Source: Brachypterus glaber
Lineage: Eukaryota; Arthropoda; Insecta; Coleoptera; Kateretidae
NCBI GenBank assembly: GCA_958510825.1
Contig: OY294051.1
Coordinates: forward strand, 1,488,001 to 1,552,000
Direction: 5' to 3'
Length of the DNA stretch: 64,000 nucleotides
In this document: in pieces, positions 1-12,200 of the stretch
How the letters are laid out: the number at the start of each line of letters is the position of its first letter
Position numbering within the stretch: position 1 is the stretch's first letter
Program-made: the position numbers and the translations under genes
Notes under the pieces: model-generated
The model's database searches: none
The model's input: the letters and a program-made list of their open reading frames with translations, nothing else
What the model was told of the DNA's origin: nothing

Positions 1-94
1 GGGGTGGGGGTCTTGAAAATGTTACGCCCCGTTACATGGGGGGTGGAGGTCAAAAATGGCCAAATTTTGCGTTACGTGATACTTGAACGTTCCC
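1..94. mobile_element. Right end of a Harbinger-like MITE (cut by window edge)
   Basis: The first 94 bases match the right end of the complete element at 19210-19715: a G-rich tract, then a terminal inverted repeat reading toward CTTGAACGTTCCC. The left end lies outside the window. The family assignment is taken from the complete copies. Confidence 0.6.
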
Positions 95-1626
95 AAATCA
101 CCAATTACGTTTCTGTTTTCAAGAAATCTACCAATTACTGATACAATATTAATTTTTAAAAAACGTCAAAATAATGTTAAGTAAACGTCAATTATAGGTT
201 AAAACTGTTAAAAACTGCCTATGTAATTTGTAGATACCTTAAAAATTAAAACTTGATTAGTGAATCCCTTATAAATTAAGACTTAAAATAAAACTGGGCA
301 AATTTACCTTCAATCACCCAGAAAATAAAAATGTACAGGGTAAAAAGTATTATATTTTTATCGTATATGTATAATAATACCATAATATGAGTAAATTTAC
401 CATTGATATATATTACTGTTACTTAAGATATTACCTAAATATATTAATATAAATCATATCATTAAAGTAAATAATTATTGCAAACTTTTCCCCAGTAACA
501 TAATGAAAAAAAATATATTTTTTTTTTTCATGAAATCATATCATGTTACAAATTTGATCAAAAATAATATGCTCTTCTGTTAAATTTAGAAAAATTCGGC
601 GATTGATAAAATTCTGTAGTGCCAGTAGTGTCATCTCGTAAATTTTTTGAGAACTTTTAAATATAATATGGCTGCCGTTGAACTGGTATATTAAACTAGA
701 AACTTTACTACAAGAAAATATGTGTGAATTTACATTATTAAATCTATATTATTATAGTATATGTTTATATGAATTCTTTATAAAATGTTATATTTTTCTC
801 AGTGTATAACTTACCAAATACGTCATTTATTCTCAAAATTTATATTAAAATATTTAAACATTTTCTGGGTGATTTTACATATAAAAATGTAAATGTGCAA
901 TGCACAATGTTCATATCTTTAAGGCTCTAAACTGTAAAAAAATGTGAATTTACCTATAAAAACATTTACGTGAAGCCATGTACATATTAAAAGGTAATAT
1001 TACATTTATAATTGAAACGTTTGGCTTATTATTACATATTTATTAAGGCAATATTACATATTATGTAATATATTACTTAACTGAATGTAAAAATGCATTT
1101 GTTTGTATTTATTGTGTAAAAATACATATCGTATATTCTGGTGAAATAATTATATGTATATTAATTAATGCAAACAAATATTTTTTATGTAATTTTACAT
1201 TACTATGTAAATTGTCAATTTTACATGTAAACACAATAAATATAGGTAAATTTACACGCATTTTTACAGTGTAAATATGTCTGATTTTTTTAGTTTATAA
1301 AGCGATTGTGATTTTTATTCTGCCGTCATTAGCCAATATGCAGTATCTTCTATAGATAAAAAATATTTACAGATACTGTATTTTTGCTTGGAACGGTAAA
1401 ATTGTGCTTCCGTGTACGTTTTTCTTGTAAATCATTGGTAGGTCAATTGTAAATAAATTTTAATTAAAAATTTCAATACTCTTATATATTTTAGACCAAT
1501 TTTTTTATGTATCTGGTTACAAAAATAAACCTAATTGCAAAATTTTAATGCTTTGAATTAAACATTTTAATATAAACCCATTTTTATCATTAAAATCACA
1601 ATTTTAAACAAGACGCATGCTATATA

Positions 1627-1836
1627 CCGTGCGAATATAAAGTGCCGAACACTTTTTAATACAAAACTGGCATTAGCGATGAGTAAAATGCAAGAAAGCT
1701 GTATGCGTTTTTACTGGCCACCGAGCTGTTGTACATAGCAATCACATGGGCTTGTCGCGCACAACTCTAACAGAGGCGTGGCTTTAAACGAAGAGAATTT
1801 TCTTTTTAAACTGTTCGGCACTTTATAATCGCACTG
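1627..1836. mobile_element. 210-bp MITE, copy 1 (GTGCGATTATAAAGTGCCGA family)
   Basis: It is bounded by about 25-bp inverted repeats (CCGTGCGAATATAAAGTGCC... and ...GGCACTTTATAATCGCACTG). The interior is nearly identical to 62174-62382. Both ends are flanked by TATATA, which may be the target duplication but is low-complexity. There is no coding capacity, so it is a non-autonomous DNA transposon of unassigned superfamily. Confidence 0.75.
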
Positions 1837-2889
1837 TATATATACTTTTTTTAATCTCCCTTATAATGTATATTTAGTGTTATAAAAATCTAATTTTTGA
1901 ACAATTTGGACATCACTCTTGGACTCTGGACATGCCCCACTGATTTTGAGGTTTATTTTATTGGAACCTGGAAAAGGCGTTTTTTTTTTAATACATTGGT
2001 CTAAAAAATATGGATAAAAAATTTAATTATAAAAAAGTTATTTAAAATAAAATATTTATCTACTTATGTGTGGTAGTGTTCGCAGTGTATTCTAACAAAA
2101 TGGGCGAGTAGAATTTACTGCCTGGCCGAATATTTATATAAAGGCCGCTCAAATCCTAGTTTCATAAATTTTTGTGTCAATTGTTTAGGTTTTTAACAAA
2201 CCCATGCCATGACGTATGTGTGAACATTACCAAAAAAAAAATAAAAAATAAACTGTTAAACGGTAAATCAATTAATATTTTTACCAATTCTTATAAGGTA
2301 GCGGAGGGCAATATTGACATAATTTTTTAATATATCAAAAAAAATGGTAAGAATCTGCAATATAACCCCTCCCTGCCTTACCCACTATGCCTACTATGGA
2401 GATTATAAATATATCTATTATTATGTAACATATAGTTTATAAATTATTGTAAATTGTTAGTTTTATAGTAAAATTTTATTTAAATCTGGCCCAAAACCAA
2501 TTTAAAAATGTCATTTAAAGACTTATGCAAAAAATACTTAATATTAGCCTTTAAAGAATATTTTTTCTTTTGTGCAGTTAAAGCTTAAAAAATGGGCCTA
2601 TAACTGACTTTTTTTGGTAGAAACATTAAAAAATGTTGTGTGTAACATTGCGAGAAAGTAGAGTCAAAGTCACAGTTATTCAAATCTACTTTATTAAAAA
2701 ATGGTTCCTAAATACCGTCGGGTTTATCGTATATTATGATATTGTCATCCATTTTACCTGGTAATTCGTTATTACGGATCATCTATAATAGTAAATTAAC
2801 ATGGTAAAATAGGTGCAAAATGCGACTGTGGTAGATTTTATTTGTAATAAACGTCAGTCCAAATAAATTTAACTCTAGAAATGTTCTGC

Positions 2890-3080
2890 AATAAAATTTA
2901 AGTTTTAATGTTACTTTGTAACGATTTTGTAATATTACCTTAAGGTTACTTTTTAAATATTTTGTAACATTACCTTAAGGTTACTTTGTAACACTTAGGT
3001 AACATTACTCCAATGTTACACGTAAATATTTTCGTGTGATGTTACGTCTTCTAACATTTTACAATTTTTGCAACATCGCT
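2890..3080. repeat. Short imperfect tandem repeat (ACCTTAAGGTTACTTTGTAA)
   Basis: About four degenerate units of GTAACATTACCTTAAGGTTAC follow one another. The CCTTAAGG centre is self-complementary, so each unit can fold. No coding potential. Confidence 0.55.
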
Positions 3081-3579
3081 CTGATGTTACATGCAATATT
3101 GAGTTAAAAAATTTACCAGAATTAAGTAAAGTGAGTTACCTTAAGGGTATCATAAAAATACTCTTATATTATGCTCAAAAATTACCTAAATTTTAATTAT
3201 TTAATTATATTTTATGTTTATTACTTAAATTTGTTAATAAAACGTGCTGTCGCTGCAGAAATATTTAATTAAAATATAAATTAAATAATTAAAAATGTAG
3301 AATTTAAGCATTAAGTTCCAAATGCATATGTGATATCGTAGACAAAAAAACTTGGCACAAGTTTTTTTAGTTTATAAATTATATATATTTTATGAAAATG
3401 TATATAATTATATATATATATTATATTATATATATTCAGTGTATTCTTGTAAAAATATTTTAATGAATCAATATTATAAAATTAATATTAAATCAGATAT
3501 ATAAATATATTATAAACTGTATAAAAATTAAAATAAAAAGTTACATCGGTGTAATTTTTTGTTTTATTTTTACTTTCCC

Positions 3580-3865
3580 CATTAGTGACAAAAACTTCGA
3601 AAAAATTTTATTGCTTTTTTTACGTTTCTGGACGTTTTATATCCAAAAAATATGATTTCCGTCAAAAAAAAATCTGTCTGTCGGTCTGTGTGTCCGGGAA
3701 ATTTGTGACCACGATAACTCAAGAACGCTTCGGGCCAAAGACTTCAGATTGGACCACTGGTTCATTATCCAAAGTTCTAGGCTTGGGATTGTTTTTCGTA
3801 AAAATCGGGTTGGGTAAGGGGGTAAAATGGGGTGAAAACACTTTTCAAAAACATATTGTTTCAAT
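3580..3865 (+). repeat. Dispersed repeat with GTCTGTCTGTC core, copy 1
   Basis: This roughly 285-bp repeat reads TTTACGTTTCTGGACGTTTT, a CTGTCTGTCGGTCTGTGTGT core, ATAACTCAAGAACGCTTCGG, then GGGTAAAATGGGGTGAAAAC. It recurs at 18545-18890 and 45050-45310, partly at 32140-32315, and inverted and partial at 40004-40130. Short overlapping ORFs here on both strands are repeat-derived. The class is unknown. Confidence 0.65.
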
Positions 3866-4285
3866 TTATTTTTCGTTTTAGGAAAAAAGAAACTAACTAA
3901 TGAACCTAAGCCTATAGGGGAAAGTATTATTTTGTTGACAGTAGTATTTTTTTACCTAATTAAATCTGGGAGAGATAAAGCGACCTAACTCTGATTATCT
4001 CGAAAATAAAAAAAAAATGGGGGGGGGGGGGATTATTTTCCAAAATAATAGGAATCTCTTGAAAATTGTTTTTTTCCTGAAAATTAAGAGTTTATTGGAT
4101 AATTCGTTCTTGAGTTATGTTTATATTAATCGAGCTTGACTTCCCCACTCTTTTCTATATATCTTAAAATTTTGAATATAAATGACTACGTCTCCTGACA
4201 TCTATTAAAAAAATATTAAACTAATAAAATATAATTTAGGAATACTATCTTAAAACTAATATTTTTATTCTAATCATACTTTAAA

Positions 4286-4780
4286 TAATAGGCCAGTTAA
4301 TAGGTCTGTTCGTTGGTGTTGCACTTTATGCACTTTACATGTAATGTAAATTTTTTGTCATGTATAAAAATTAGGGCACAAATACAGTACTTATTTTGTT
4401 GGACGAAAAGTGTACGTCAAAGCAAGAAAGTGCAACACCAACGAACAGACCTAGTAACAAGTTCATTTGTTCAATTCTATGAAGAGATTTTTATCATACA
4501 TTATAAAAAGATCTCCTTGAGGCATTTGTGCTCTTCTAAGAGAGTTTCTGTTTTATTTCGCATCAAAGTATCCATTTAAAAAATAAACATTACTTAACTA
4601 AAATGGATTTCTTCACCATCACAACAGTTTATATTACTTCAAATTCGTCATTTATTTGGCATATCGCACATCACAAAAGAAAGTGTAATAACTCTAAAAT
4701 TAGTAATAAAATCAATAACGAAAAAAAAAACGAAGAAAACTGTAATACTTATTTCGACTGCGGTTTTTGACTGGCCTATT
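4286..4780. mobile_element. Nested inverted-repeat elements
   Basis: The outer inverted repeat is TAATAGGCCAGTT (about 4287) against GACTGGCCTATTA (about 4768). Inside it is a second unit, 4301-4453, with a near-perfect 26-bp terminal inverted repeat (TAGGTCTGTTCGTTGGTGTT...), flanked by TA. The inner unit is probably a small MITE in or at the end of the outer one. No transposase. Confidence 0.6.
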
Positions 4781-5042
4781 AGTAAAGATTAAGTGCAAAC
4801 CTAATCTGAGGAGAATATTTTTTTATTGTCAGATAATAACTAAATATAGAATAATACCTGCAATACCTACAATATACGTGCTTTAGTTGGTACATACCTA
4901 TCAAGTTTTGAAGGAGAGAAGACCGTGTTAGGTGGCTAGGTGAGTATTTAAATAATATATAGGTAAACAATTAGTAGGTATTAGGTTATAATTATCTGTC
5001 AAAAATAAAGAACATTTACCAGGTTTATTTGTGCACTGTCTT

Positions 5043-5720
5043 AATATAGTATATTAAAGTACTAGTTTCATAACATACGTTTTTAGCGCCGCTTGCGCGA
5101 GTTTTCTTAAGTACTAGTGCTCTAAAACGTGTTATGAAACGAGTGCTTTATTACAATCTTTTCTATTTTGCTCTAAAATTTAAAAAAACTTACATTTAAA
5201 TTGATGACTGATTTAGGGATTTTTGTTTTGGATTGGCATTACATTTTACACCATGTTTAAAATTCTAAGAACAGAAGATATTTTGATATATTTTATAGTC
5301 ATCTCTTCTCTTTTTTACTGCAATTAACCAAGCCACAATTTTAACATGGTAAAAATAACCTAAACACAAAATTTTGTAGAAAATTCAACTTTCAAGCGAC
5401 ATTGACATTTGCACGGAAAACGTCAAGCGATAGGCCAGGTCTGTTGCCAAACCCAAAAGAACAAAAAGTACCGACCTCTTATGGGCATATAAGAACACGC
5501 AAAATGCGTGTGATTATGAGCTTATAAGAGTCGCAAAATAGAAAAAGAACATTTACCTACCAGGTTTATTTGTGCACTGTCTTAATATTAAAATTTTAAG
5601 AGTACCTAAGTATAATTAAAATAGTAGTTTTATGATAGAAGTTTTTGGCGCACGCGTCCGTTTGAAAAACGAGCTGCATCTGGCCAGTTTTTAATGGGAA
5701 AATAGTGTAATGAAACGAGG
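5043..5720. repeat. Dispersed AGTACTAGT-hairpin repeat, copy 1 plus partial copy
   Basis: It begins ATATTAAAGTACTAGTTTCA, has a hairpin around the CGCCGCTTGCGCGAG centre, then AACGTGTTATGAAACGAG, and ends near GAGCTTATAAGAGTCGCAAA (about 5540). A rearranged partial copy follows at about 5585-5720. Related copies are a tandem pair at 10308-11258 and one at 33600-33960. Class unknown and non-coding. Confidence 0.6.
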
Positions 5721-6247
5721 ATTTTATACTATTTTTTCTGTTTGAGTGGTTTTTACAAAAAAAAGACAAAAATATCATTTGGGAAATTTGATTTTTTATA
5801 AAAAAAGTAATTTCTAATATAAATCCCGAAAACCCCAAAAATTTTGGGATCCCGGGTAGTTAAGTTTTTTATCATATGTCTTTTTTAACAGACCTCGTTG
5901 ACTGGACTTTTTTCACAGAACAAGTTTATAAGTAAGTAGATAACTGTTAAATTTTGTTGATTATTAGGTATACTCCTTGCAGCTTCGTAGGAGAGGAGCA
6001 TAATACGTTTAATTTGGATACCGAACAAAGAAAAAAAAACAGAAATAAAAAAAAATTGTACCAAAGTGCGTAACATACGATTCTAAACAACTTTTAAAAT
6101 TGTCCTTTTGACCGTTCGTCCGTCAGTCGGTCCGTCCATCTGTATGTCCGTATGTCACGTTTTATTATTATATAATTAATTTTTGTAAGGACCCGAAGCC
6201 TACTGAAATGAAACAAAAAGATCCCTCCAAAAATAGGAAAATTATGG

Positions 6248-6740
6248 CCCTAGTAACACTGAACTTGGACAAGTTTCTTGACCAGAATACTTGACAAAGT
6301 TCTTTGTGAAGAATTGGATAATTCTTGAGCAAATGAATTAATCAAGATTCTGTATCTAGACTTGAGCAAGACTTTAGCAAGATTCTGGAAGCAGAGCGTT
6401 TAGCAATACTTTGTCAAGTCTGTTCGTCAAGTCTGTAGCAAGCAATTTGACAAGCAATTACGCAAGATTTTTGGTCAAGACTCTTGACCTACTCTAACAA
6501 GTACTATTTGATTATGATAGAGATCGCTTTTCGATTACTTGTCAATTTTTCTTGCTACATTCTTGCTCAAGATTTTTCCAAGAATCTTGACGAAGTATCT
6601 GTAGTATTTCTTTGACAATTCTTGAGCAAGAATTTGTAGACAGTATATTGTGCCAGAATTGTCAAAATCTGGATGCAGTTACTTGATCAAGAATCTTGAG
6701 CCAGACTTGCTCAAGACTTGACAAAAATTGTTCTAGAGGG
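6248..6740. mobile_element. Fold-back element built of degenerate CAAG/CTTG motifs
   Basis: It starts CCCTAGTAACACTGAACTTG and ends CAATTTTTGTTCTAGAGGG in inverse sense, so both ends read inward as CCCTAG/CCCTCTAG followed by AACA. The interior has dozens of scattered TCTTGAC / TCAAGA / CTTGAGCAAG motifs on both strands, giving extensive self-complementarity. No coding capacity. The termini recall piggyBac-like CCCTAG ends, but no TTAA target duplication is visible, so the class is open. Confidence 0.5.
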
Positions 6741-7535
6741 GGAGCTAAATATTAAAAAAAAAGAAATTCGTTATTTTAAATAGTGAAAGAAAATTTCCGA
6801 TCAACATCATTTTTTAGGGAAAGATTACATGTATAAAAAAAAACAATCGTGGAAATTTTTTAAGAAAATCCCCGAAAAAAACAAAAAAGTATAGTGGGTA
6901 TGCGACTTTTTTTTCTTAATTTCATGTAAAATTATTTAAATTCTTCAATTTTCTTATTTTTTTTTTGCGCGCATCTTAAGTATTGCGCCCGTGGCAAATG
7001 CCACCTTCGCCACGCCCTAGTTACGGCTCCTCGCAGTGTGAGGAGTATACTAAAGAATGCGAAGCATTACATATCTTTACAGCTTGCTTCCAATAAATGT
7101 TAGCCTAATCTCAGTTGAATATTATATCTTAATCAGTGTTCATAAAATAATAAAAATAATATAGCAATAAGTGGTATAAAAAAATTATAATAAAATGTAT
7201 CGTGAGTATTTTTTATGAGAATACTAAAATTTTGGTTAAAATAAAAAACGAAATATTTGTTCAATACTCAAAATTTTAATGTTGCAAATCTAAAAAAATA
7301 TACAAAATTCAATGTTAAATAATAAAATATGTATTTAGCGTTATAAAAATTTATAATATTTTTTCTTTAAATTAATGAAGAGCCCCTAGCACAAGCCAGA
7401 AGCTTATTTGAAGCGCTCCATCACTACAGTACTTAAATAAATAAATAAATATTTTTTCTTCAAGCGTACTAAAATGTTCATATTTTATAACTGAACACAC
7501 TAGTTAGAAGTGATCTATTTTTTTACAGTAAAAAA

Positions 7536-7823
7536 ATGAGTTCATTGTTGTACGCCGTAAAAAAAAGTTATTTAGCAAAACCACCACTGGCAGAAGCACT
7601 CTTTGACTTTGATGACAGCCATACTTCAAACTTGTTTGTTTATTATGTAAACAGGTGGTTGACTCGAGATTTTGTGCAAAAACCTTCTGTTAAATTGCTT
7701 GAAGAAGAATATATGGTTTATACACCTACAAATCTCTCCGAAATTGCAAATGCTACATTAGACAAGTTACCATCGAAATCGCGAAAAGTGTACGATTTAG
7801 CCTACGAAAAAAATTTAGAATGA
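7536..7823 (+). CDS. Small protein of unknown function (95 aa)
   Basis: The ORF runs from ATG to TGA and begins MSSLLYAVKKSYLAKPP. It is mixed hydrophilic/aromatic with no clear transmembrane helix or signal peptide, and I do not recognise the family. A consensus 3' splice site (TTTTTTTACAG) ends at about 7527, eight bases before the ATG, so this may be the second exon of a gene with a 5'UTR intron or the last exon of a longer protein. An AATAAA signal follows at 7900-7905. Sequence complexity is far higher than in surrounding DNA, which argues for a real exon. The upstream exon was not found. The next gene downstream starts about 1.4 kb away on the same strand. Confidence 0.55.
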   Translation: MSSLLYAVKKSYLAKPPLAEALFDFDDSHTSNLFVYYVNRWLTRDFVQKPSVKLLEEEYMVYTPTNLSEIANATLDKLPSKSRKVYDLAYEKNLE

Positions 7824-7899
7824 GCTAAGGAAGGTTTAAGTTTATTTCGAAAGGGTTTTATTGGCTTATTTTAGTAAAAAAAAACATACTTTATTACTG

Positions 7900-7905
7900 A
7901 ATAAA
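7900..7905 (+). terminator. Poly(A) signal AATAAA of the 95-aa ORF
   Basis: A canonical hexamer 77 bases after the TGA of the preceding ORF, in AT-rich context. Confidence 0.5.
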
Positions 7906-8159
7906 TTAAATTCAAAAATTTTCACTCAGAGTAAAAGTGCTTTTTTTACTCGTCTGTAGTAAATTCTACAGACTAATAAAAAAAAGCTCAACTTTTCCTC
8001 TTAGTAAAACAATATAGTATTTTTTTAAATAATTATTTAGATAGCGAAATTTATTTTAATATCATTTAAGTACAATTCTCAAGAAAAAAATAAATATTTA
8101 CCTATATTTATTATTAATTATTTCGAGTATCGCATAATGCGCAATAATCTTTGTATTTT

Positions 8160-8410
8160 TTTAAGTGGGAGAAAGAAAAAGGGAAAGAGTTAGATAGAAA
8201 AAATAGAGAGAGAAGGAAATAAATAGAGAAAAGGGAGGTAAAATGACAGAAACGGATAAAAGGGGTATAAGAAGAGAGAAATGGAGAGAGAAATAGAAGA
8301 GGGACAGGGGGGAAGGGACAAAGGAAAAGAAAGAGAGAAAAAGAAAGCAAAAATGAAAAAAACTGGAGAAATATGTAGAAAATGGAGAAAGAAAGGGAAA
8401 AGTGAAAGAA
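8160..8410. repeat. Purine-rich (GA) tract, about 250 bp
   Basis: The + strand is almost wholly A and G (GAAAGAAAAAGGGAAAGAG style). The two minus-strand ORFs here (Phe/Leu/Ser/Pro-rich) are artefacts of this simple sequence and are not annotated. Confidence 0.8.
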
Positions 8411-8907
8411 ACAGATAATGAACCTTAAAAATAACCATATTGGGTAGTAAAAAGAACAGAATATTTTAAAATAATTTTAAGTTACAAATGTTTAGATTTT
8501 TCCAATTAATTTCAATGCCAATGATAAGAAACTAGTTATCACAGGGGTCCATAGATAGAAACCTATAATTATTTGTTAACACAATATTTTGTTTTATTAT
8601 TTTTATAATTAGAGGATATTTTTTGGAAAAGTAATTTAAGTATTGTTTGTAATAGCAACTAACCTAGATTATTTTAAGCCCAAATTTATCTTTATATATA
8701 TATAATAAATATTTTCAATAATTAAAAAAATATATATGTGCATTTTATAAAAAAAAATCCTTTTTTTGCTGGTATCGACCTCTAGGAATTGTTCTATTTT
8801 GGCAAAATTTGATCTAAAGCATTTTTTAAGGCGATACATTAAATGAGGGGGTAGCCCGTTAACATTTCGAATTTTCGCATTTTAAGAAGCGCCCTAAAAT
8901 ACAATAA

Positions 8908-9050
8908 GGGAACGTTCAAGTATTACGTAACGCAAATTTTGATCATTTTGGACCCCCCCCCCTGAACGCTATTATCCTATATCATTAACATAAGCGAACA
9001 CTCCAAAATGCATCCCCCCTAGGAGCGTTACGTAATACTTGAACGTTTCC
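8908..9050. mobile_element. 143-bp Harbinger-like MITE
   Basis: The terminal inverted repeat GGGAACGTTCAAGTATTACG... is mirrored at the right end by ...CGTAATACTTGAACGTTTCC. It is flanked on both sides by TAA, a 3-bp target duplication as expected for PIF/Harbinger elements. The interior is a C-rich tract. It lies upstream of the GRHPR-type gene. A one-ended relative lies at 11861-11960. Confidence 0.75.
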
Positions 9051-9213
9051 TAATTGTAGGCTATAAAATTTTAGTTAATTCTTAAAATGTGAGGCTAATA
9101 AAAAAATTTATTAGTACCTATATATCCTGTATATCCTACATAAAAAGTTTTATTTTTCAGATAACATAATATTTTTTAGTATTATTTTAAGTGGTGTAGC
9201 TGCGGCATCAAAT

Positions 9214-12200
9214 ATGAGTAAACCAACTGTTTTAATGACCAGTCTTAATATTCCAAATATTGCTTACGAAATTTTGGAAGAAAGGTGAGTTTTACCCCAA
9301 GCATATTCACACCATGAAGAGGCATACCGAGTGAGTTTTATTTGAGTCTACCCCTAAAATTAAGATTAATTTTCATTCGATAAAATCAAAACTTTTTTGA
9401 TTTACATTATTTTACATTGTCTGTAAAATGGCGGATTAATCTTAATTTTAGGGGTGGACAAATAAAACTCACCCAATATATGCAAATGCTCTACGTACTT
9501 AAAAAAAGTCTGAGAGAGACGAGTTTTTAAATTAGTTTTCTTTTTTATCGACTGCGCCAATTATTTCGTTTCATTGCTACATTCTGTAAAAGATCCAACA
9601 ATTAGAAGCCACATAGCACAAAACAGTTATAAGAATATTCTTAAAATAAATATTGGGAATGTTGTATGATTCTAAAAATATGCGCTATTTTACGGAGAAT
9701 ATTCTTGGAAGGTATTAAGACATTCAATGGATACGGTTTTAATCATGCGAAAGCTTCTATGATCATTCTAAAAAAAATCTTGCAGAATATGCCCAGCATT
9801 TTCTTATAACTTGCAAAACTATCTAACCTCATTTACGATCTGTCAAATCTAATTAGTCAATATCTAGAATAGTAACACGCTCGCTCAGGAAACATTTATG
9901 CAGCGGGACTAAAACAGCCAGTCCCTTGGCATATATGTTGGTAAAAGTTTCCTTAAAGCAAAATGTTTTTAATATGCTAGAACAAAATTATCTGATAATA
10001 TAACTTCCACGAATGATATTTGAATGGTCTATTTTAATTATTTTGCAAATATTGCACATTATTATTAGATATCTCAACCTATCTCTGGCCAATTATTTTT
10101 AAAATTTGCTTATTTTTTTATATTTTTCAAGGGTCAATGTTATAACAGTGGAAAATGGAACAAAAGATGAAATATTAAGAAAAATTAAAGGCGTAGATGG
10201 CGTATTTTGGGCTACAAAATATCCTGTAAATACTGAAATGCTGGATACTGCAGGTAAAAAAAATTGTATTTTTATTATCTATAATGAGGCGTTGCAACAC
10301 GTTAAATTAATAGTATATTAAAGTACTAGTTTCACCCGTTTTTAGGGCACGAGTACAAGTTTAGAAAACGAGCCGCTCGAGGCGAGTTTTCTAAAGTACT
10401 AGTGCGCTAAAAACGTGTTACGAAACGAATGCCTTATACTATTTTTTTTTTCTATTTTGCCCTAAAATAAAAAAAAACTTGACCGATTTAGGGATTTTCG
10501 GAATGTTTGTCATTTATAGAACAAACGATATTTTGATATATTTTATAGTCAGCTCTTCTCTTTTTCACTGCAAGTAACCAAGCCACAATTTTAACACGGT
10601 AAAAATTAACTTAAAAAAACTAAACTTAAAAGCGGTGTTGACATTTTCACGGAAAACTCCAAGCGATATTCTTTTGTCCTGTCAACCGATCCCGATAGAA
10701 AAAAAAGTACTAACCTCCTATAGGCCTATAAGAACAAGCAAAATGCGTGTGATTGTGAGCTTATAAGAGTTTTTAGCGCACGAGTACAAGTTTGGAAAAC
10801 GAGCCGCTTGCGGCGAGTTTTCTAAAGTACTAGTGCTCTAAAAACGTGTTATGAAACGAGTTCTTTATACAATTTTTTCTATTTTGCTCTAAAATTTAAA
10901 AAACTTACATTTAAATTGATGACTGATTTAGGGATTTTTGTTTTGGGTTGGCATTACCGTTTACACTATGTTTAAAATTATAAGAACAAATGATATTTTG
11001 ATATATTTTACAGTCATCTCTTCTTTTTTCACTGCAATTAACCAGTCCACAGTTTTAACACGGTAAAAAAAAAACCAAACACAAAATTTAGTAAAAAATT
11101 AAACTTTAAATCGACATTGACATTTGCACGCAAAACGTCAAGAGATAGGCTTTTGTATGTTGCCAACCCAACAGAAAAAAAAGTAGAGACCTCTTATAGG
11201 CCTATAAGAACACGCAAAATGCGTGTGATTGTGAGCTTATAAGAGTCGCAAAATAGAAAAAATATTTTAGGACCCCAAATGAAGACCATAGGTACTATGT
11301 CAGCCGGTTACAATCACATAGATATAGACGAGCTCAAAAAACGTGGAATCAAATTAGGCAACACACCAAAAGTATTAGACGATGCTGTAGCCGATATTGC
11401 TGTACTTCTGGCACTCGGGGCTTCCAGAAGAGCTCACGAGGGAAGACTTAAAATTGAACAGTTAGTATTCAAAAGTTATATCGTAAATATCAAAAAATAA
11501 TATGTAATAATCAGTGATCGGACTTTGGACTTTTTAACAGGTACGCATTAAGGAAAACAGAATAATTTCATAAAACACAAGATCATTTAAATTGTATTTA
11601 AAGTATAAAAATACATTATTATTGTTATGTAATTCTTGGTTTGTTTAATTTTAATTTCATTTAATTTTGCTCTTTTGCTAATTTATTATTTTAAATATTC
11701 CTGTAAAATCAAACTAATTTAAATACCTAGTCAAATAAAATAAAAAGTAAAACAAAAAACAGTGTGTACATAAATATGCTTTTTCCTTTTTTTAAGATAA
11801 GCGAACAGATTTCAATATTCGGTGTGGTTCCTAGGTTGTTAAATATAAAATAAAAATTAAGGGAACGTTCAAGTATTACGTAACGCAAAGTTTGATCATT
11901 TTGGACCCCCACCCCCCTGTAACGCTATTTTCCTATACCATAACATGGGCGTAACACTCGGAAATGATGTTTAGTAATTTTCTGACAGTAGATATTTAAA
12001 ATCATCTGATTGTCACTTTCCAACCGTTATTAAGGCAACGAGTGGAAAATAGGCACTAACTACTAACTAGGTCGTAGGAAAATACGTTTTTCTTTGCACC
12101 ACTTACATCGGTAGACGTAGAAAGGTCATTTTGTTTACATAAATGGGTTTTAATACAAAAAGAAATGCATTACTTCAAAAAAATTTAGAAAAGATTTTAA

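Larger units (their letters stand above)
95..3540. other. AT-rich intergenic region without recognisable genes
   Basis: No ORF with family resemblance was seen. About 290-1270 is dense in short self-complementary GTAAATTTAC / GTAAAATTAC motifs. A TTACCTTCAATCACCCAGAA segment near 305 is partly mirrored by TTCTGGGTGATTTTAC near 863, suggesting a decayed fold-back element. A complete 210-bp MITE lies at 1627-1836. The stretch 3380-3440 is a simple TA-rich tract. Confidence 0.5.

Noticed and set aside
3585..3881. 98-aa ORF and its antisense 75-aa ORF
   Set aside because: Both fall in the GTCTGTC dispersed repeat that recurs at 18545 and 45050 with different frames.
8114..8438. Two minus-strand ORFs rich in Phe, Leu, Ser and Pro
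   Set aside because: Translation of a purine-rich simple-sequence tract.
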